From Flaccisagitta enflata (Eukaryota; Chaetognatha; Sagittoidea; Aphragmophora), in assembly GCA_965153355.1 (NCBI GenBank), contig OZ231126.1, positions 3,038,001 to 3,102,000 on the forward strand: 64,000 nt of DNA. Direction: 5' to 3'. The notes below the pieces were generated by a model. The model did not search any database, had not been told where the DNA came from, and saw only the letters and a program-made list of their open reading frames with translations. Every line of letters starts with the position of its first letter. The first letter of the stretch is position 1. The position numbers and the translations under genes were made by a program. Below are positions 29,721 to 42,099 of the stretch, in pieces.

Positions 29721-30941
29721 GTTCGTTATAATGTACTGATTTAAGTTTACTATGTAATTGCCACCCCTCACCCCAGCATGGAGGGGTGGCCAAGAGATAG
29801 CCTGAAATCATGGGGTGGCACTTGGGGTGGCCGGGGTGGCACTCAGGGTGGCATCTGGAATATAAAGATAGGTAAGTATAGGGATAGGAAAGTAAAGGGA
29901 TGGTTAAGTATAAGGATAAATAATAGATAAGTATAAGAAAAGGTAAGTATAAAGATAAGAAAGTATAGGGATAGGTCTGTATAGGGATAGGTAAGTATAG
30001 GGATAGGTAAGTATAGGGATAGGTAAGTATAGGGATGGGTAAGTATAGGGATAGATAAGTATAGGGATGGGTAAGTATAAGGATGGGTAAGTATAAGGAT
30101 GGGTAAATATAGGGATGGGTAAATATAAGAATAGATAAATATAGGGATGGGTAAATATAGGAATAGATAAATATAGGGATAGTTAAGTATAAGGATAGGT
30201 AAGTATAGGGATAGGTGAGTATCGGGATAAGTGAGTATAGGGATAGGTGGGTATAGGGATAGATGAGTTTAGGGATAAGTATGTATAGGGATAGGTTTGT
30301 AAAAGGATAGTTATGTATTAGGATAGGTTAGTGTTAAGTTTAGGGATAGGTAAGTATAAGGATAGTTAAAGGTAAATTAAGCATTAGGTATGTTCAATAT
30401 AAGCTAAGTTTAGCATGAGGTAAGTTTTGAATAAGGTAAATTTAGTATATAGTAAATTGTAGCCACCTTATCGCAGGGGTGTATATAATTCCATAACCTT
30501 TGATTATTTTCCCCAACTGCACTTTGATTTTCTTCATGCCTTTGTCCGCGTCGCAGTTTACCAAATCAATGTTTTCTTCCTCATAAACCACTAAAACTGG
30601 GTATTTAAGGTTTAAATAGTGTTAAATTGTGTTTAACTTATCATGTTTATGATTTTTTTACGCCCAGTTATATTTTCCCAGTTTTTCTCTTTTCCTCCTT
30701 CTTTTTCCTTCCCTTTCTCCAAACCCTTTGATTATTTTCCCTCCCCCACCGGGGGGGGAATACGAAACAATATACAGGCCTGCCTTATCGTTAAAGCCAC
30801 CCCGGCCACCCTGAGGTAGGTTCAGGCTGGAGTGGCACTTGGAGTGGCTGGGGTGGCACTTAGAGTGGCCGGGGTGGCTTCGGCCACCTCGAGTGCCACC
30901 CAGACTACTTTCTAAATTTAAATCAGTACATTATAACGAAC
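29721..30941. mobile_element. 1.2-kb element with GTTCGTTATAATG inverted ends and 16-bp core array
   Basis: Left end GTTCGTTATAATGTACTGAT and its exact complement at the right. Inside, GGGGTGGCCACCC-like short repeats flank a 16-bp array (AAGTATAGGGATAGGT, 29,865-30,370). Right-arm copy 46,978-48,202. No coding sequence. It lies upstream of the LolA-like gene. Confidence 0.85.
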
Positions 30942-31035
30942 TTGATCTAAAGTTTCTCTTGATGAGACCAACATCAGAGACATAGTGCATGCAAGGACTG
31001 AATTTCAAGATGTTGAGAGTTGAATTCACCTTTCA

Positions 31036-31171
31036 TTTTTAGTCGTGTGCACGCGACTCTACAACCGCTCTGTCCGTCTGTCTGTTGGTCCGTCCGTCGG
31101 TCACGCTTAGCTTTTTTTCACCGCCCCTGCCCACAAGCAAGCGACTAAGGTAGCCGTATATCCGGCCTTGT
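31036..31171 (-). repeat. End-word element
   Basis: 3' end AGTCGTGTGCACGCGACT (one mismatch in the palindrome), tract GTCCGTCTGTCTGTTGGTCC, and start ACAAGGCCGGATATACGGC. 5' word AGTCGCTTGC. Right-arm copy 46,748-46,885. Confidence 0.75.
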
Positions 31172-31267
31172 TTATCCAAATCCCTAAAATTACAAAGCCC
31201 CAAATATGTAAATTGCTGCATTCTGACGTGGTTTTTTTACTAGATTTTCATGATACAGAACAATATA

Positions 31268-33272
31268 CAGTACCGGAATCAAAGAACTGGTGATAAGGAG
31301 GGAAGCCATATCTTTCCAATTACAAGGATATGAGATCTGAAATTTTTCTGTAATTATGCCTATAGTACCCCCACCCCCCATAAGGGTTTGGAGCTGTTCC
31401 GGGCAATTTTTGTTTTTGGTTGTCAAAAAAATTTTTAAAAATTGTTGTATGTTCTAAAATTTATTTCAAAATTTTCTTTTATGTTAAATATAGAGTAATG
31501 CCGAACTATAAATTTCATTTTTTGAAAAATATTTTCCGATAATTTTTAAGGGAACGACACTAAAAAAACAAAAATTTCAAAAAAATGAAAAATAGTTATA
31601 ATTTCCTAAATAATTGGCTTAACATGATAATTTTTGGCATAAGTAGTCCTGAGAACCTTCAATGTGTATACCAAAATTTCAACAGTGTCATGGAATTGAA
31701 TTTTAAAGGAGTTATAGCATTTTGAAATTTTAATGATTTTTTATAAAAACCATTTTTTCCTATGAAATTTTTTTTTGTCAACCATTTTTCTTAAAATTTC
31801 ATATACAAACAAAGTAACAGATGAATTTTTGCTTCCAAAAAAAATTTGGCCATTGTGACCCCTTAAAAAAATTTTTCTCAAAAATTGCCAAAATGACCCC
31901 ACATTTTCAAAGTTGAATAAAAACTTTTCCTGTCATCCGATCATCTTCATTTTTGGTAAAGTTGTTACCTATTATCTACCCTAACTTCACCTAAAATTTG
32001 AGCTCACTGCGCCAAACGGTTGCGGAGATATTGACTTTCAAAATTACTTTGTCAGAGCAAAATCAGCAAAATTGACATTGTGGCCATTTTTGAGCTTGCA
32101 TAGAATTTCATTTTTTCTTCCAGAGACCTCCATTTTAGCTGAAGTTACTCGGGTTTAAGCATATATTCTATTCCAAAATTTCACACTTGTCAGCCAAGCC
32201 GTTTTAGGGATATGATGGTCCAAAGTTTTAAAAAATGCCAATTTTTCAATAAAATCTTCAGGAGAAAAATAAGCAAAAATTTTTCTCAAAATGGTTTTCA
32301 AAGGGGGGTTCAACACAATTGGGAATTATCTAATTCAACCAGATCCAAAACCCGGAGGACAACCTTTTTTTAAAAATTTTTTTGAAAAATTTTCCTTGCA
32401 ATCTTTGTTGAAAAATTAGTGTTTTTTGAAATTTTGGACCATCATATCCCTAAAATAGCTTGGCTGACAAGTGCGAAATTTTGGAATATGAATATATGCT
32501 TAAACCTTAGTAACTTCAGCTAAAATGGAGGTCTCTAGAAGAAAAAATAGAATTTTATACAAACTCAAAAATGGCCAAAATGCCAATTTTGCTGATTTTG
32601 CTCTGACAAAGTAACTTTGAACGTCAATATCTCCTGGCAGAACAACGATAAATAAATTTTAGGTGAAGTTAGGAGTAGTAATAGGTAACAACTCCATAAA
32701 TGAATGACTCGAATGGCAAGAACAGATTTATTCAACTGAAAAATGGGTCATTTAACAGTACGAGAAAACCATAAGGGTCTGATGGCAAATTTTTGAGCTG
32801 CAGTCATCAGTCTGATTTTAACTATGAGGTACAGAAAATGATTGACAAAAAATTTTATAGAGAAAAATGAATTTTACAAAAAATGTTAAAAATTTAAAAT
32901 CATATATCACCAAAATTCAACTATGACCTGTTGAAACTGCATACACGTGAAGGTTCTCAGAGACTATAAATATAAAAATATTAAACCAGTATTTAAGTAC
33001 ATATTTCTGAGGCCACACAGTCTGCAAATGACGAAAAGCTCTTGGCATCACTATATCTAACATAAGACAATTTTGAAATAAAACCACACAACATACAATA
33101 GCAATTTTTAGAAAAAAATTTTTGACAGCCAAAAACAAAAAATGCCAACTCAAACCCACTTATGAGGAATGAAGGCCTCTCAAATTGCACACCACAGAAA
33201 AGAATTTCAGATCCTTGTAATTGAAGAGATATGGCTTCCCTCCTTATCACCAGTTCTTTGATTCCGGTACTG
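31268..33272. mobile_element. 2-kb fold-back MITE with TA duplication
   Basis: Ends CAGTACCGGAATCAAAGAAC and complement, flanked by TA (31266-31267, 33273-33274): Tc1/mariner-like termini. The whole element is two long, imperfectly matched inverted arms; no transposase. Right-arm copy 44,531-46,651 differs by many small indels. Confidence 0.85.
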
Positions 33273-33528
33273 TATACGTTTGATCACCGTCGGAGCTTGA
33301 TACTGTCTCTGGCCAAGGAATCATCTAACCGGTATCTCTCTTGGTCTAACGGGTATCTCATTGACTAGTTTTCACTACCTTACCTCACTGCTACTCTAAC
33401 CGTTAAAACAAAAACAAACAAAAAAAAAACGCCAAGGAGACGAAGAAAAATCAGTACTCATGTATTCGTTTTTGATGCAGCGTATAAAGATATAGAAACT
33501 TTAGTTTTCTATAAATACAAGATATGGA

Positions 33529-33798
33529 TCAAGAAGACACAATGTAAAGAATTCTTACTTTTCCCCTGCGGAAATCTGAAGGCTCAGCACAATTGAATGG
33601 AAAGCAAAGGGGAGGGGTAAGACTAGATGGAATGGGTGAAAGATTTTTCTTTAATGACATTGCAAAAAAGGGGCCCAAACATACTTGAAAATGTGGAATT
33701 AATCTACAAGTTTTTCCAGAATTAAAGATGTCAACCCCAATTTTCGAACCACAAACGTCCCCAGAAACTACCGGGCCCCTAGTCATAAAATCTGGCAT
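33529..33798 (-). other. Possible captured coding fragment, inverse of 34,910-35,010
   Basis: An open 89-codon frame on the minus strand. Read on the plus strand, 33,711-33,790 gives FPELKMSTPIFEPQTSPETT, closely similar to the minus-strand peptide FPQLKMPTSIFEPHMSSEET at 34,930-35,010. The two therefore form an inverted pair around the next element. No known family recognised. Confidence 0.3.
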
Positions 33799-33924
33799 GA
33801 ATCAACGTCATAGCCTGATATGTGTCAAACTTTTTGACCATTTTTTTTTTGGCCCACAGACTCCTGCGGAATTACACCCATAAGCTAGCACAACTCCGAC
33901 CAAAGATAGAAATTCAAATAAATA

Positions 33925-34882
33925 ACTATGGCAAAATAAAAAAAGACAGCAATTTTCAAAATGATATTGTGAGCTCATTTTAGAGCAGGCATAATTTTAG
34001 ACCCAGCGATAGTTTTGTACAAATTTGCTACCTAGCCAAAAAATCAGATCTTGAAAAAGTTGATTTTTGCACCCATAGCATTGATTTTTGCAAAATTTGG
34101 CCATTGAACAATTGCCGAGTTGGTTTCAGTTTCAGTTTAGACCTAACTTTGAAAATTAGCTGTGAGCTCAATTTTTGGAGCAAGATCAAAAGTTTCTAGA
34201 TGGTGATAGCATGTCAAATTTCTGACACAGCAAAAAAATCAGAGCTCAAAAAAGTTTATTTTTGTAGCTGTAACATCAATTTTTGTAAAATCAATTGAAG
34301 TTGGATGGCCAAAATGAAAAAAACATTTATCTAGAAATGATTTTAAATGTTCATTTTTTTTAGTAGCTTCACATTTATTTTTTTAGTTGATAGTATAACA
34401 AGTTTTTGGCACAGCAAAAAAATCAGAACTCAAAAAAGTGTATTATTGCATCGGTATCATCAATTTTTGTAAATTGACCTCAAATAAAAAGTCTAGTACT
34501 GTTATCTAGTTTTAAAAGATTTTACAAGAATTGATGTAGAAGGTACAAAAATACACTTTTTTGAATTCTGATTTTTTGTATGTGTCATGTTTGACCTGCT
34601 ATGCTTAGTCTCAAAAGCATTGATCTTGCTCTGAGATTGAGCTCACGGTAAATTTTGAGTTGGATTTGGCTTCAAGAGCCTGTTAGAAGCAATGGTTCAA
34701 TTGATAAAAAATTTTGCAAAACTCCAATGCAGGCGCAAAAATCAACTTTTTCAAGATCTGATTTTTTAACCAGGTAGCAAATTTGACAAACTATCATAGT
34801 CTAAAAAATTATAAAGCTGCTCTGAAAAATGAGTTCACAATATCATTTTGAAAATTACTGTCTTTTTTTATTTTGCCATAGT
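33925..34882. mobile_element. 0.96-kb fold-back MITE
   Basis: Ends ACTATGGCAAAATAAAAAAA and its complement. Inner arms share CAAATTTGCTACC and GATCTTGAAAAAGTTGATTT with the opposite orientation. Right-arm copy 42,929-43,875. Confidence 0.8.
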
Positions 34883-35223
34883 TAGTAGGTAATGGAATTA
34901 GAAATTATCCAAGGAGGATTCCTGCCAATTCTAAAACGTATTGGCCCAGTAGTCTCTTCTGACGACATGTGTGGTTCAAAAATCGACGTTGGCATCTTTA
35001 GTTGTGGGAAAACCTGAAGACCTTTCCAATAGTGATTATAACTAGGATAGTGCAGGAAGTTGTAATCGTAATATGATACCGTAAGGGAATCGTAGTTGGC
35101 ATTATTTTTCCTATCGACTAGACGAGCGATAACCATGAGGTACCAAGCTCCAAGCATAGTAACATTTTGCGATCTATCATTACTATCAATTGTAGAAGTA
35201 ACGGGTACGAAACGCCGTGACAC
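34882..35223 (-). CDS. Unrecognised 113-codon open frame (possible exon or captured fragment)
   Basis: Minus strand, ending at a TAA beside the fold-back element. Contains LGAWYLMVIARLVDRKNNAN and YDYNFLHYPSYNHYWKGLQV, compositionally protein-like. Identical in the right arm (42588-42929). It could be an exon of an unseen gene, a relic carried by the neighbouring element, or chance. No family recognised. Confidence 0.3.
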   Translation of the reverse strand: MSRRFVPVTSTIDSNDRSQNVTMLGAWYLMVIARLVDRKNNANYDSLTVSYYDYNFLHYPSYNHYWKGLQVFPQLKMPTSIFEPHMSSEETTGPIRFRIGRNPPWIISNSITY

Positions 35224-35717
35224 GCAAAAATTTTAAAATCGCGAGGAGTCAAACGGGCAAACACGTTTCAATCGTTGTTGGCTGAGCCCTCAGCTTTACG
35301 CATTAGTGACACTTGGAAGGGGGGGGGGCGGGGAAAAGAGCAAGCATACATAAAAGGAAAACATACGTACGATCAAAGGAAATGAAACAAAGGACAAATA
35401 TTGTCGAAGCAATGTGGTAATTCTTTTCTTAATTCAGTTTAATCTGCGTATTCATAATTCCTAATTGGTTTTTTTCTACGCGGCAATTTAGCACTCGATT
35501 GCGTGAGGAGTCAAGCCATTCAAGGATCGTTTCCGTAGGCCTTAAATAAATTGAAAATATGAAATAGGTTAAAAGATTATGGGAAACCGCAGAAGCTCTT
35601 ATTAGCGCTTATGAAATTGAAATGACATCCAGTATAAAATGTCGGTATTATCGTTTTACCCTCCAACTATGTGTCTAAAACAGACCTTTTTTTACTTGGA
35701 TTTTGTTTTTAATTTTA
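35224..35717. other. Intergenic, nothing recognised
   Basis: Contains a G-run GGGGGGGGGCGGGG near 35,321 and otherwise unremarkable sequence between the KLHL gene's 3' end and the open frame at 35,223. Confidence 0.35.
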
Positions 35718-35838
35718 GGTGCGACAAAGCACCTCTATAACTGGCTGTGTCCGTCGGTCGGTCTGTCAGTTGGTCGGTCGGGTAACGTATTCGTTCGACG
35801 ATCCACACGTCGCACCTTATTGGCCTACTTGGCCTCGT
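35718..35838 (-). repeat. End-word element, AGGTGCGAC subfamily
   Basis: On the minus strand: GAGGCCAAGTAGGCCAATA start, 5' word AGGTGCGAC, tract GACCGACCAACTGACAGACC, 3' word GTCGCACCT, then AAAATT. Exact end-word pairing. Right-arm copy about 41,979-42,099. Confidence 0.75.
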
Positions 35839-35850
35839 TTTATTTTAAGT

Positions 35851-36487
<637 letters not shown>

Positions 36488-36520
36488 CACAGATGCCGTT
36501 CTCAGCCAGTCTAAACCATT

Positions 36521-36622
36521 TTACAGCTGTTCGTTTGGCATGATCTTTCTAAGACTCACTTGAGTTATTCGAGGGGGAAGTTGCAACGTGCAGCACATGA
36601 TTCCCGCAATGTTTCTGGACAC
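36521..36622 (-). CDS. KLHL terminal exon
   Basis: Acceptor CTCTTTCAG. Encodes [20 protein letters not shown], then [13 protein letters not shown] and TAA. A GTGAGT after CAA is a possible donor, but the C-terminal match favours reading to the stop. Confidence 0.8.
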   Translation of the reverse strand: MSRNIAGIMCCTLQLPPRITQVSLRKIMPNEQL

Positions 36623-36749
36623 CTGAAAGAGACGCATAATGAATATTGAATAGCAAGTCTATTGACTTCGATAGGCGCCTAATTACCGAGATTTCTAAAG
36701 AGAAAGGATAGCGAAAAGTATTATAATAGTAAAATGGAAGCAGAAGCGG

Positions 36750-36781
<32 letters not shown>

Positions 36782-38965
36782 AAAACCAGAAGAGATTCCC
36801 AAATACCTTGGCGTCCATAACTTCCCATCGGTCTTTTTCTACATCGTAGCGTTGAATGAGATCGAGAAAATTTCTGGAATTCCAAGTGTAACCCCCAATG
36901 TTACAGATAAATCTGCAAAGAAAAACATTTCTTATTAACAATCAGCCGGGCTCTGGCTGGATCAAAAATCATGAGGCCTTTTCCATTGAAGTCTTTTATA
37001 GCAGCATTCAGGATAATCGATGGGTGGTGGGGGTAGGGGTGGGGGGAGATAAGGATGTGTGGAGGCGATGCCAGGAATAACCTCCTTTGAGAGGGGTTGA
37101 AAAGGACAGACTTAAACTGACAACCGTGTGAAACAATCGTTTCAATATAGCCTGATCCTGAAACCTTACTTTGCCCGTTCTGTCGAAGTAAATGACCAAC
37201 ATGCAACAATGCAATCGTTTGCACATATATTGGGATTTATAGACCGGCTTACCCGTGAAAGTAAACAGGGAACGTGTGACCTTGTCCGCGACACATGGAA
37301 GTGAGAGTCGTCCATTGTTCCGTGTCGGGGTCGAAGCATTCCGTGCTCAACGCGTCGCATCTCAATGCGTTGCTGTTCACGTAATTGCCACCAAACACGT
37401 AAATCTGCGGGGACAGATCCCGGGACGGAGTACAATAAATAGCTAGCATCTCCTTGTTTTAAAATTGGATATTGATAAAAGGCCATCTCTTATATCATTG
37501 ACACCGCTTCCAATGACCAGTTGGAAGCTTCAGCTTCTCGTTATGTTTTATTATTAGCACTATTCCTAGTTTTTTTTTGCTCAGGAATGTTTATCAGTCG
37601 AACCTTTGGCCATAGTGTGGGTACCGCTTTTTGGGCAGCGGCCCCGAAGGGGCCGATGACCACTGCTTTCACACAGGAGAAATTTCTCACCTCCTTCTCC
37701 TTCGTACTCCCCACCCCGCTTTTCAGCCTCGAGGCCTAACTCCCAGCCTCAAGGGCCCAACTCCCAGCCTTGGCTCAATTCCCCAACCTTGAGGCTCAAA
37801 TCCCAGTCTCGAGGCTCAAATCTCAGCCAAGAGGCTCAAATCCCTGCCTCTAAGCTCAAATCCCAGCTTCAAGGCCCCGATTCCAGCCTCCAGGCTCAAA
37901 TAAAAACAGCATAGGTCATCGGCTCCTTCGGGGCCGCTGCCCTATGCTCATCTCACCCTCATACACTCACTTAGGGGCAACGGGTACCGCCGACCATCTA
38001 ACGCTTTTGCGACTATTCAAACACTACGAGCAGCCATTTCTCTCATAAATTTCTGACTCGACCAAAACACACCATTGCCGCCGCGCGGCTGCAAAGCATA
38101 CTCACCATTGTAACTCCAATGAAGCATGCTCACCATTGTAACTCCCATGAATGTATGATCACATCAATGAATGCACATTAACTGATGATTGATGAAGCAA
38201 CAGCAACATAGCTATGCAGATTATCAATGCTGATTCTGGCAACAGCGACGAAGACAAATTTACCTTGTCGTTGACGGAGACCATTCCATGATACATCCTG
38301 GCACGCATCATGGACAGCTTGGACGTCCACTGGTCTTCGCTCGGGTTATAGCACATGAATTTGTTCGAAACGTGCCCAGAGAGCGATCCTCCACTAAGCA
38401 TCCGTGAGAACAGAAAATACTTGTTAATCGCGGTGATAAGTGGGCTCTATCTTCTTAACACCACGCAAATGAACAAAACAGAACAGAACAGGCGAACCAG
38501 ACAAATCCACAGAAATCCAGCGAACACGTTCTTTAATCATGTGAATAAAGTATAAACATCACCACATGGGCAGCCAAGATCTACTTTACCTAATGTAGAC
38601 GTTCCCTTTGGCCACGCAACCAGCGTGTCCGTGCGTCGAAGCCGAGAGGGGAGCAATGTAGTCCCATTTGTTCTTCTTGAAGTCGTACTACAAATGAATT
38701 GGAGAGTATTTTTTTGATGAACCACGCCACGTGAATCATTTTCAACGCTTGTCTGACTGGGCCGTTTTGAGACAGTAGTTACCGATGTACATAAGATATC
38801 ATCAACAATCTCCAGATCGTCACCTTCTCGGCGGTGGAAAGAGATCCGAATCTGTTCCTGCCTCCGACGGCGATAACGTGGTGGCCAACGGACATGGCGC
38901 AAAACGTGGCACGCTCCTCGTTCATTGACGCCATTTGCATCCAAGAGTCGAAATTTGGAGAGTAT
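36521..38965 (-). CDS. Kelch-like protein (KLHL9/13-like), propeller and C-terminus; 5' part missing
   Basis: KLHL proteins are typically Cullin-3 ubiquitin-ligase substrate adaptors: BTB and BACK domains bind Cul3, and a six-blade Kelch propeller binds substrate. Six exons are present: 38824-38965, 38590-38687, 38264-38393, 37253-37404, 36807-36912, 36521-36622. All splice GT-AG in phase, with TAA at 36521-36523. Kelch signs: [30 protein letters not shown] and [10 protein letters not shown] (Gly-Gly turns), each followed by a YDxxxxxW or CYNPSEDQW strand. The end [10 protein letters not shown] recalls the KLHL9/13/22 C-terminus. BTB/BACK should lie upstream, but the palindrome centre (about 39,090) falls in the intron just before the first exon seen here, so the gene is cut in both arms. 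The KLHL9/13 subgroup is a recollection-level match. Confidence 0.9.
36807..36912 (-). CDS. KLHL exon, Kelch blade
   Basis: Encodes [35 protein letters not shown]. Acceptor TTTGCAG, donor GTATTT. Identical in the right arm (40942-41047). Confidence 0.95.
37253..37404 (-). CDS. KLHL exon, Kelch blade
   Basis: Acceptor GTCCCCGCAG. Encodes [20 protein letters not shown], then [13 protein letters not shown] and [12 protein letters not shown]. Identical in the right arm (40450-40601). Confidence 0.95.
37611..38018. mobile_element. Fold-back element with 21-bp core in a KLHL intron
   Basis: GGTACCGCTTTTTGGGCAGC and CCCCGAAGGGG at the left; an array of CAGCCTCGAGGCTCAAATC-like units; then CTCCTTCGGGGCCGCTGCCC, AACGGGTACCGCCGACCATC and AACGCTTTTGCG at the right. 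The right-arm copy (about 39,955-40,245) is badly corrupted. Confidence 0.8.
38264..38393 (-). CDS. KLHL exon, Kelch blade
   Basis: Encodes [43 protein letters not shown]. It completes the AGT serine split from the previous exon. The right-arm counterpart (39628-39735) is 22 nt shorter and frame-broken. Confidence 0.95.
38590..38687 (-). CDS. KLHL exon, Kelch blade
   Basis: Encodes [32 protein letters not shown]. Acceptor TTTGTAG, donor GTAAAG. The right-arm counterpart near 39369-39447 is unreadable as protein. Confidence 0.95.
38824..38965 (-). CDS. KLHL exon nearest the palindrome centre
   Basis: Encodes [20 protein letters not shown], then [20 protein letters not shown]. Its upstream intron runs about 125 bp to the fold and is not continued by any 5' exon. 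Confidence 0.93.
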
Positions 38966-39049
38966 CTGTTGTTAAGAAGGTAACAAAGGATGATAGAATG
39001 AAGTTTGAAAGAGACAAGAGCGTGTCAACTCCATTGATTGATCAGGTTA

Positions 39050-39135
39050 AAAGATTGACAAGCAGGCAGGTACACATTGTGAAGCAGGCGGATGACAATG
39101 CCCGTCTGTTTGTAATCTTAGCCTGTCAATCGACG
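39050..39135. other. Centre of the giant palindrome
   Basis: AGATTGACAAGCAGGCAGGT on the left pairs loosely with the complement of AGCCTGTCAATC at 39,121-39,132, and CATTGTGAAGC with GATGACAATG, placing the fold near 39,090. There is essentially no unique spacer between the arms. Confidence 0.75.
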
Positions 39136-39183
39136 AGTTGGCACACGCTCTGTCTGAAACTATCGCTGTTGCAGCAACAACAG

Positions 39184-39735
39184 TACTCTCAAATTTCGAC
39201 ACTCTTAATTCTAAATAATGGGCGAGCATGCCACATACGCGCAATATCAACCTGCGACGCTGGTCGAATGCTCCTGGCGATCTGGAAGATTATTGATGAT
39301 ATGTAGCCATCGGCTCTGTCAAAACGACGATCAGATGGCGTTAATGATATTTAAATATATTCATTTATGGCTGGCAAAAAGGCAAATATACGACAACTCC
39401 CTCTCAGCTCGACACACGAACACGCTGATTGCTGCATCTACGACCAGGTAAAGAAACGGGGCTCTTGGCATTATGTGACGATATTTGCTACTATTCACAT
39501 GATTAAAGAACGTGTTAAGCTGAATCTGCAGTTCATTAATTTCTATTCTGTTCTGACTGTTCATTGCGTGATTATTAAATGAAATTACTGCATACCGCGA
39601 TCCTTTTCTGTTCTCACGGATGCCCAGTGGAGGTCAACTCTCTGAGCACGTTTCAGACAAATTCATGTGCTACTAACCCGAGCGAGCGATGGACGTCCAT
39701 CTGTGCGTGCCGAAGGTCGTGATGGTGCCCGAAAA
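39184..39735 (+). pseudogene. Three corrupted KLHL exons
   Basis: Counterparts of the 38824-38965, 38590-38687 and 38264-38393 exons lie near 39184-39273, 39369-39447 and 39628-39735. Landmarks such as CAAATTTCGAC, CACATGATTAAAGAACGTGT and AAATTCATGTGCTA survive, but frequent deletions and substitutions abolish the frame in all three. Damage is equal in exon and intron, which looks like sequencing noise rather than relaxed selection. Confidence 0.85.
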
Positions 39736-40449
39736 CAAATTTGTCTTCGTCACTATTATCAGCATTGATAATCTGCGCCTTGCTGTTGCTCGTCAATCAT
39801 CGGTGTGTGCATTCGTGATGATCGCCATTCATGGTACAATAGTGAGCATGCTTCATTGGAGGTGCAATGGTATTATACTTGCAGCCGCGCGGCAATCAGT
39901 GATCGAGTCGAAATTTATGAATAATGTAATGTTTGAATAGTCGCAAAAGCTTTGGAAAACCGACGTACCGACAGCTGGTGTATGAGTAGACCTGGTGGGG
40001 AAAGGCGACGGCGTGGTGACCTATGCTGTTTGAGCCTGGAGGAAGCTGGGACAACTGGATTTGAAGCAGAAGGTGGCCTCTTGGCTGTCAGGCGCTGGAT
40101 TTAACACTCAGGTTGGGATGAAACCTCCAGGCTGGAGTAGGCCTTGAGTGAGTGCCGGCAGGCTGAGGGGGTGCGAGGAAGGAGGAGGGAGAATATCGTC
40201 ATCCGGCATAAAGGGCCGCCTTAAAAGCGGTACCCACACTATGGCCAAAGGTTCGACTGATAAACATTCCTGAGCAAAAAAAAACTAGGAATAGTGCTAA
40301 TAATAAAACATAACGAGAAGCTGAAGCTTCCAACTGGTCATTGGAAGCGGTGTCAATGATATAAGAGATGGCCTTTTATCAATATCCAATTTTAAAACAA
40401 GGAGATGCTAGCTATTTATTGTACTCCGTCCCGGGATCTGTCCCCGCAG

Positions 40450-41072
40450 ATTTACGTGTTTGGTGGCAATTACGTGAACAGCAACGCATTGAGATGCGAC
40501 GCGTTGAGCACGGAATGCTTCGACCCCGACACGGAACAATGGACGACTCTCACTTCCATGTGTCGCGGACAAGGTCACACGTTCCCTGTTTACTTTCACG
40601 GGTAAGCCGGTCTATAAATCCCAATATATGTGCAAACGATTGCATTGTTGCATGTTGGTCATTTACTTCGACAGAACGGGCAAAGTAAGGTTTCAGGATC
40701 AGGCTATATTGAAACGATTGTTTCACACGGTTGTCAGTTTAAGTCTGTCCTTTTCAACCCCTCTCAAAGGAGGTTATTCCTGGCATCGCCTCCACACATC
40801 CTTATCTCCCCCCACCCCTACCCCCACCACCCATCGATTATCCTGAATGCTGCTATAAAAGACTTCAATGGAAAAGGCCTCATGATTTTTGATCCAGCCA
40901 GAGCCCGGCTGATTGTTAATAAGAAATGTTTTTCTTTGCAGATTTATCTGTAACATTGGGGGTTACACTTGGAATTCCAGAAATTTTCTCGATCTCATTC
41001 AACGCTACGATGTAGAAAAAGACCGATGGGAAGTTATGGACGCCAAGGTATTTGGGAATCTCTTCTGGTTTT

Positions 41073-41104
<32 letters not shown>

Positions 41105-41333
41105 CCGCTTCTGCTTCCATTTTACTATTATAATACTTTTCGCTATCCTTTCTCTTTAGAAATCTCGGTAATTAGGCGCCTATCGAAGTCAATAGACTTG
41201 CTATTCAATATTCATTATGCGTCTCTTTCAGGTGTCCAGAAACATTGCGGGAATCATGTGCTGCACGTTGCAACTTCCCCCTCGAATAACTCAAGTGAGT
41301 CTTAGAAAGATCATGCCAAACGAACAGCTGTAA
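40450..41333 (+). CDS. KLHL right-arm copy, last three exons intact
   Basis: Exons 40450-40601, 40942-41047 and 41232-41333 translate identically to 37253-37404, 36807-36912 and 36521-36622, including TAA at 41331-41333. They are preceded only by corrupted exons, so no complete protein can be made from this copy as written. The function assignment is as for the left copy. Confidence 0.88.
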
Positions 41334-41369
41334 AATGGTTTAGACTGGCTGAGAACGGCATCTCATCGG

Positions 41370-41960
<591 letters not shown>

Positions 41961-41978
41961 ACTTAAAATAAAACGAGG

Positions 41979-42099
41979 CCAAGTAGGCCAATAAGGTGCG
42001 ACGTGTGGATCGTCGAACGAATGCGTTACCCGACCGACCAACTGACAGACCGACCGACGGACACAGCCAGTTATAGAGGTGCTTTGTCGCACCTAAAAT
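41979..42099 (+). repeat. End-word element, right-arm copy
   Basis: AGGTGCGAC...GTCGCACCT pair conserved; mirror of 35,718-35,838. Confidence 0.75.

Noticed and set aside
29865-30370. Telomere-like repeat (TAGGGATAGG)
   Set aside because: The period is 16 bp and it lies within a mobile element with inverted ends; it is not a TTAGGG-type array.
39359-39940. New short genes right of the palindrome centre
   Set aside because: These frames fall in the corrupted mirror of the KLHL exons and introns; alignment to the left arm explains them.
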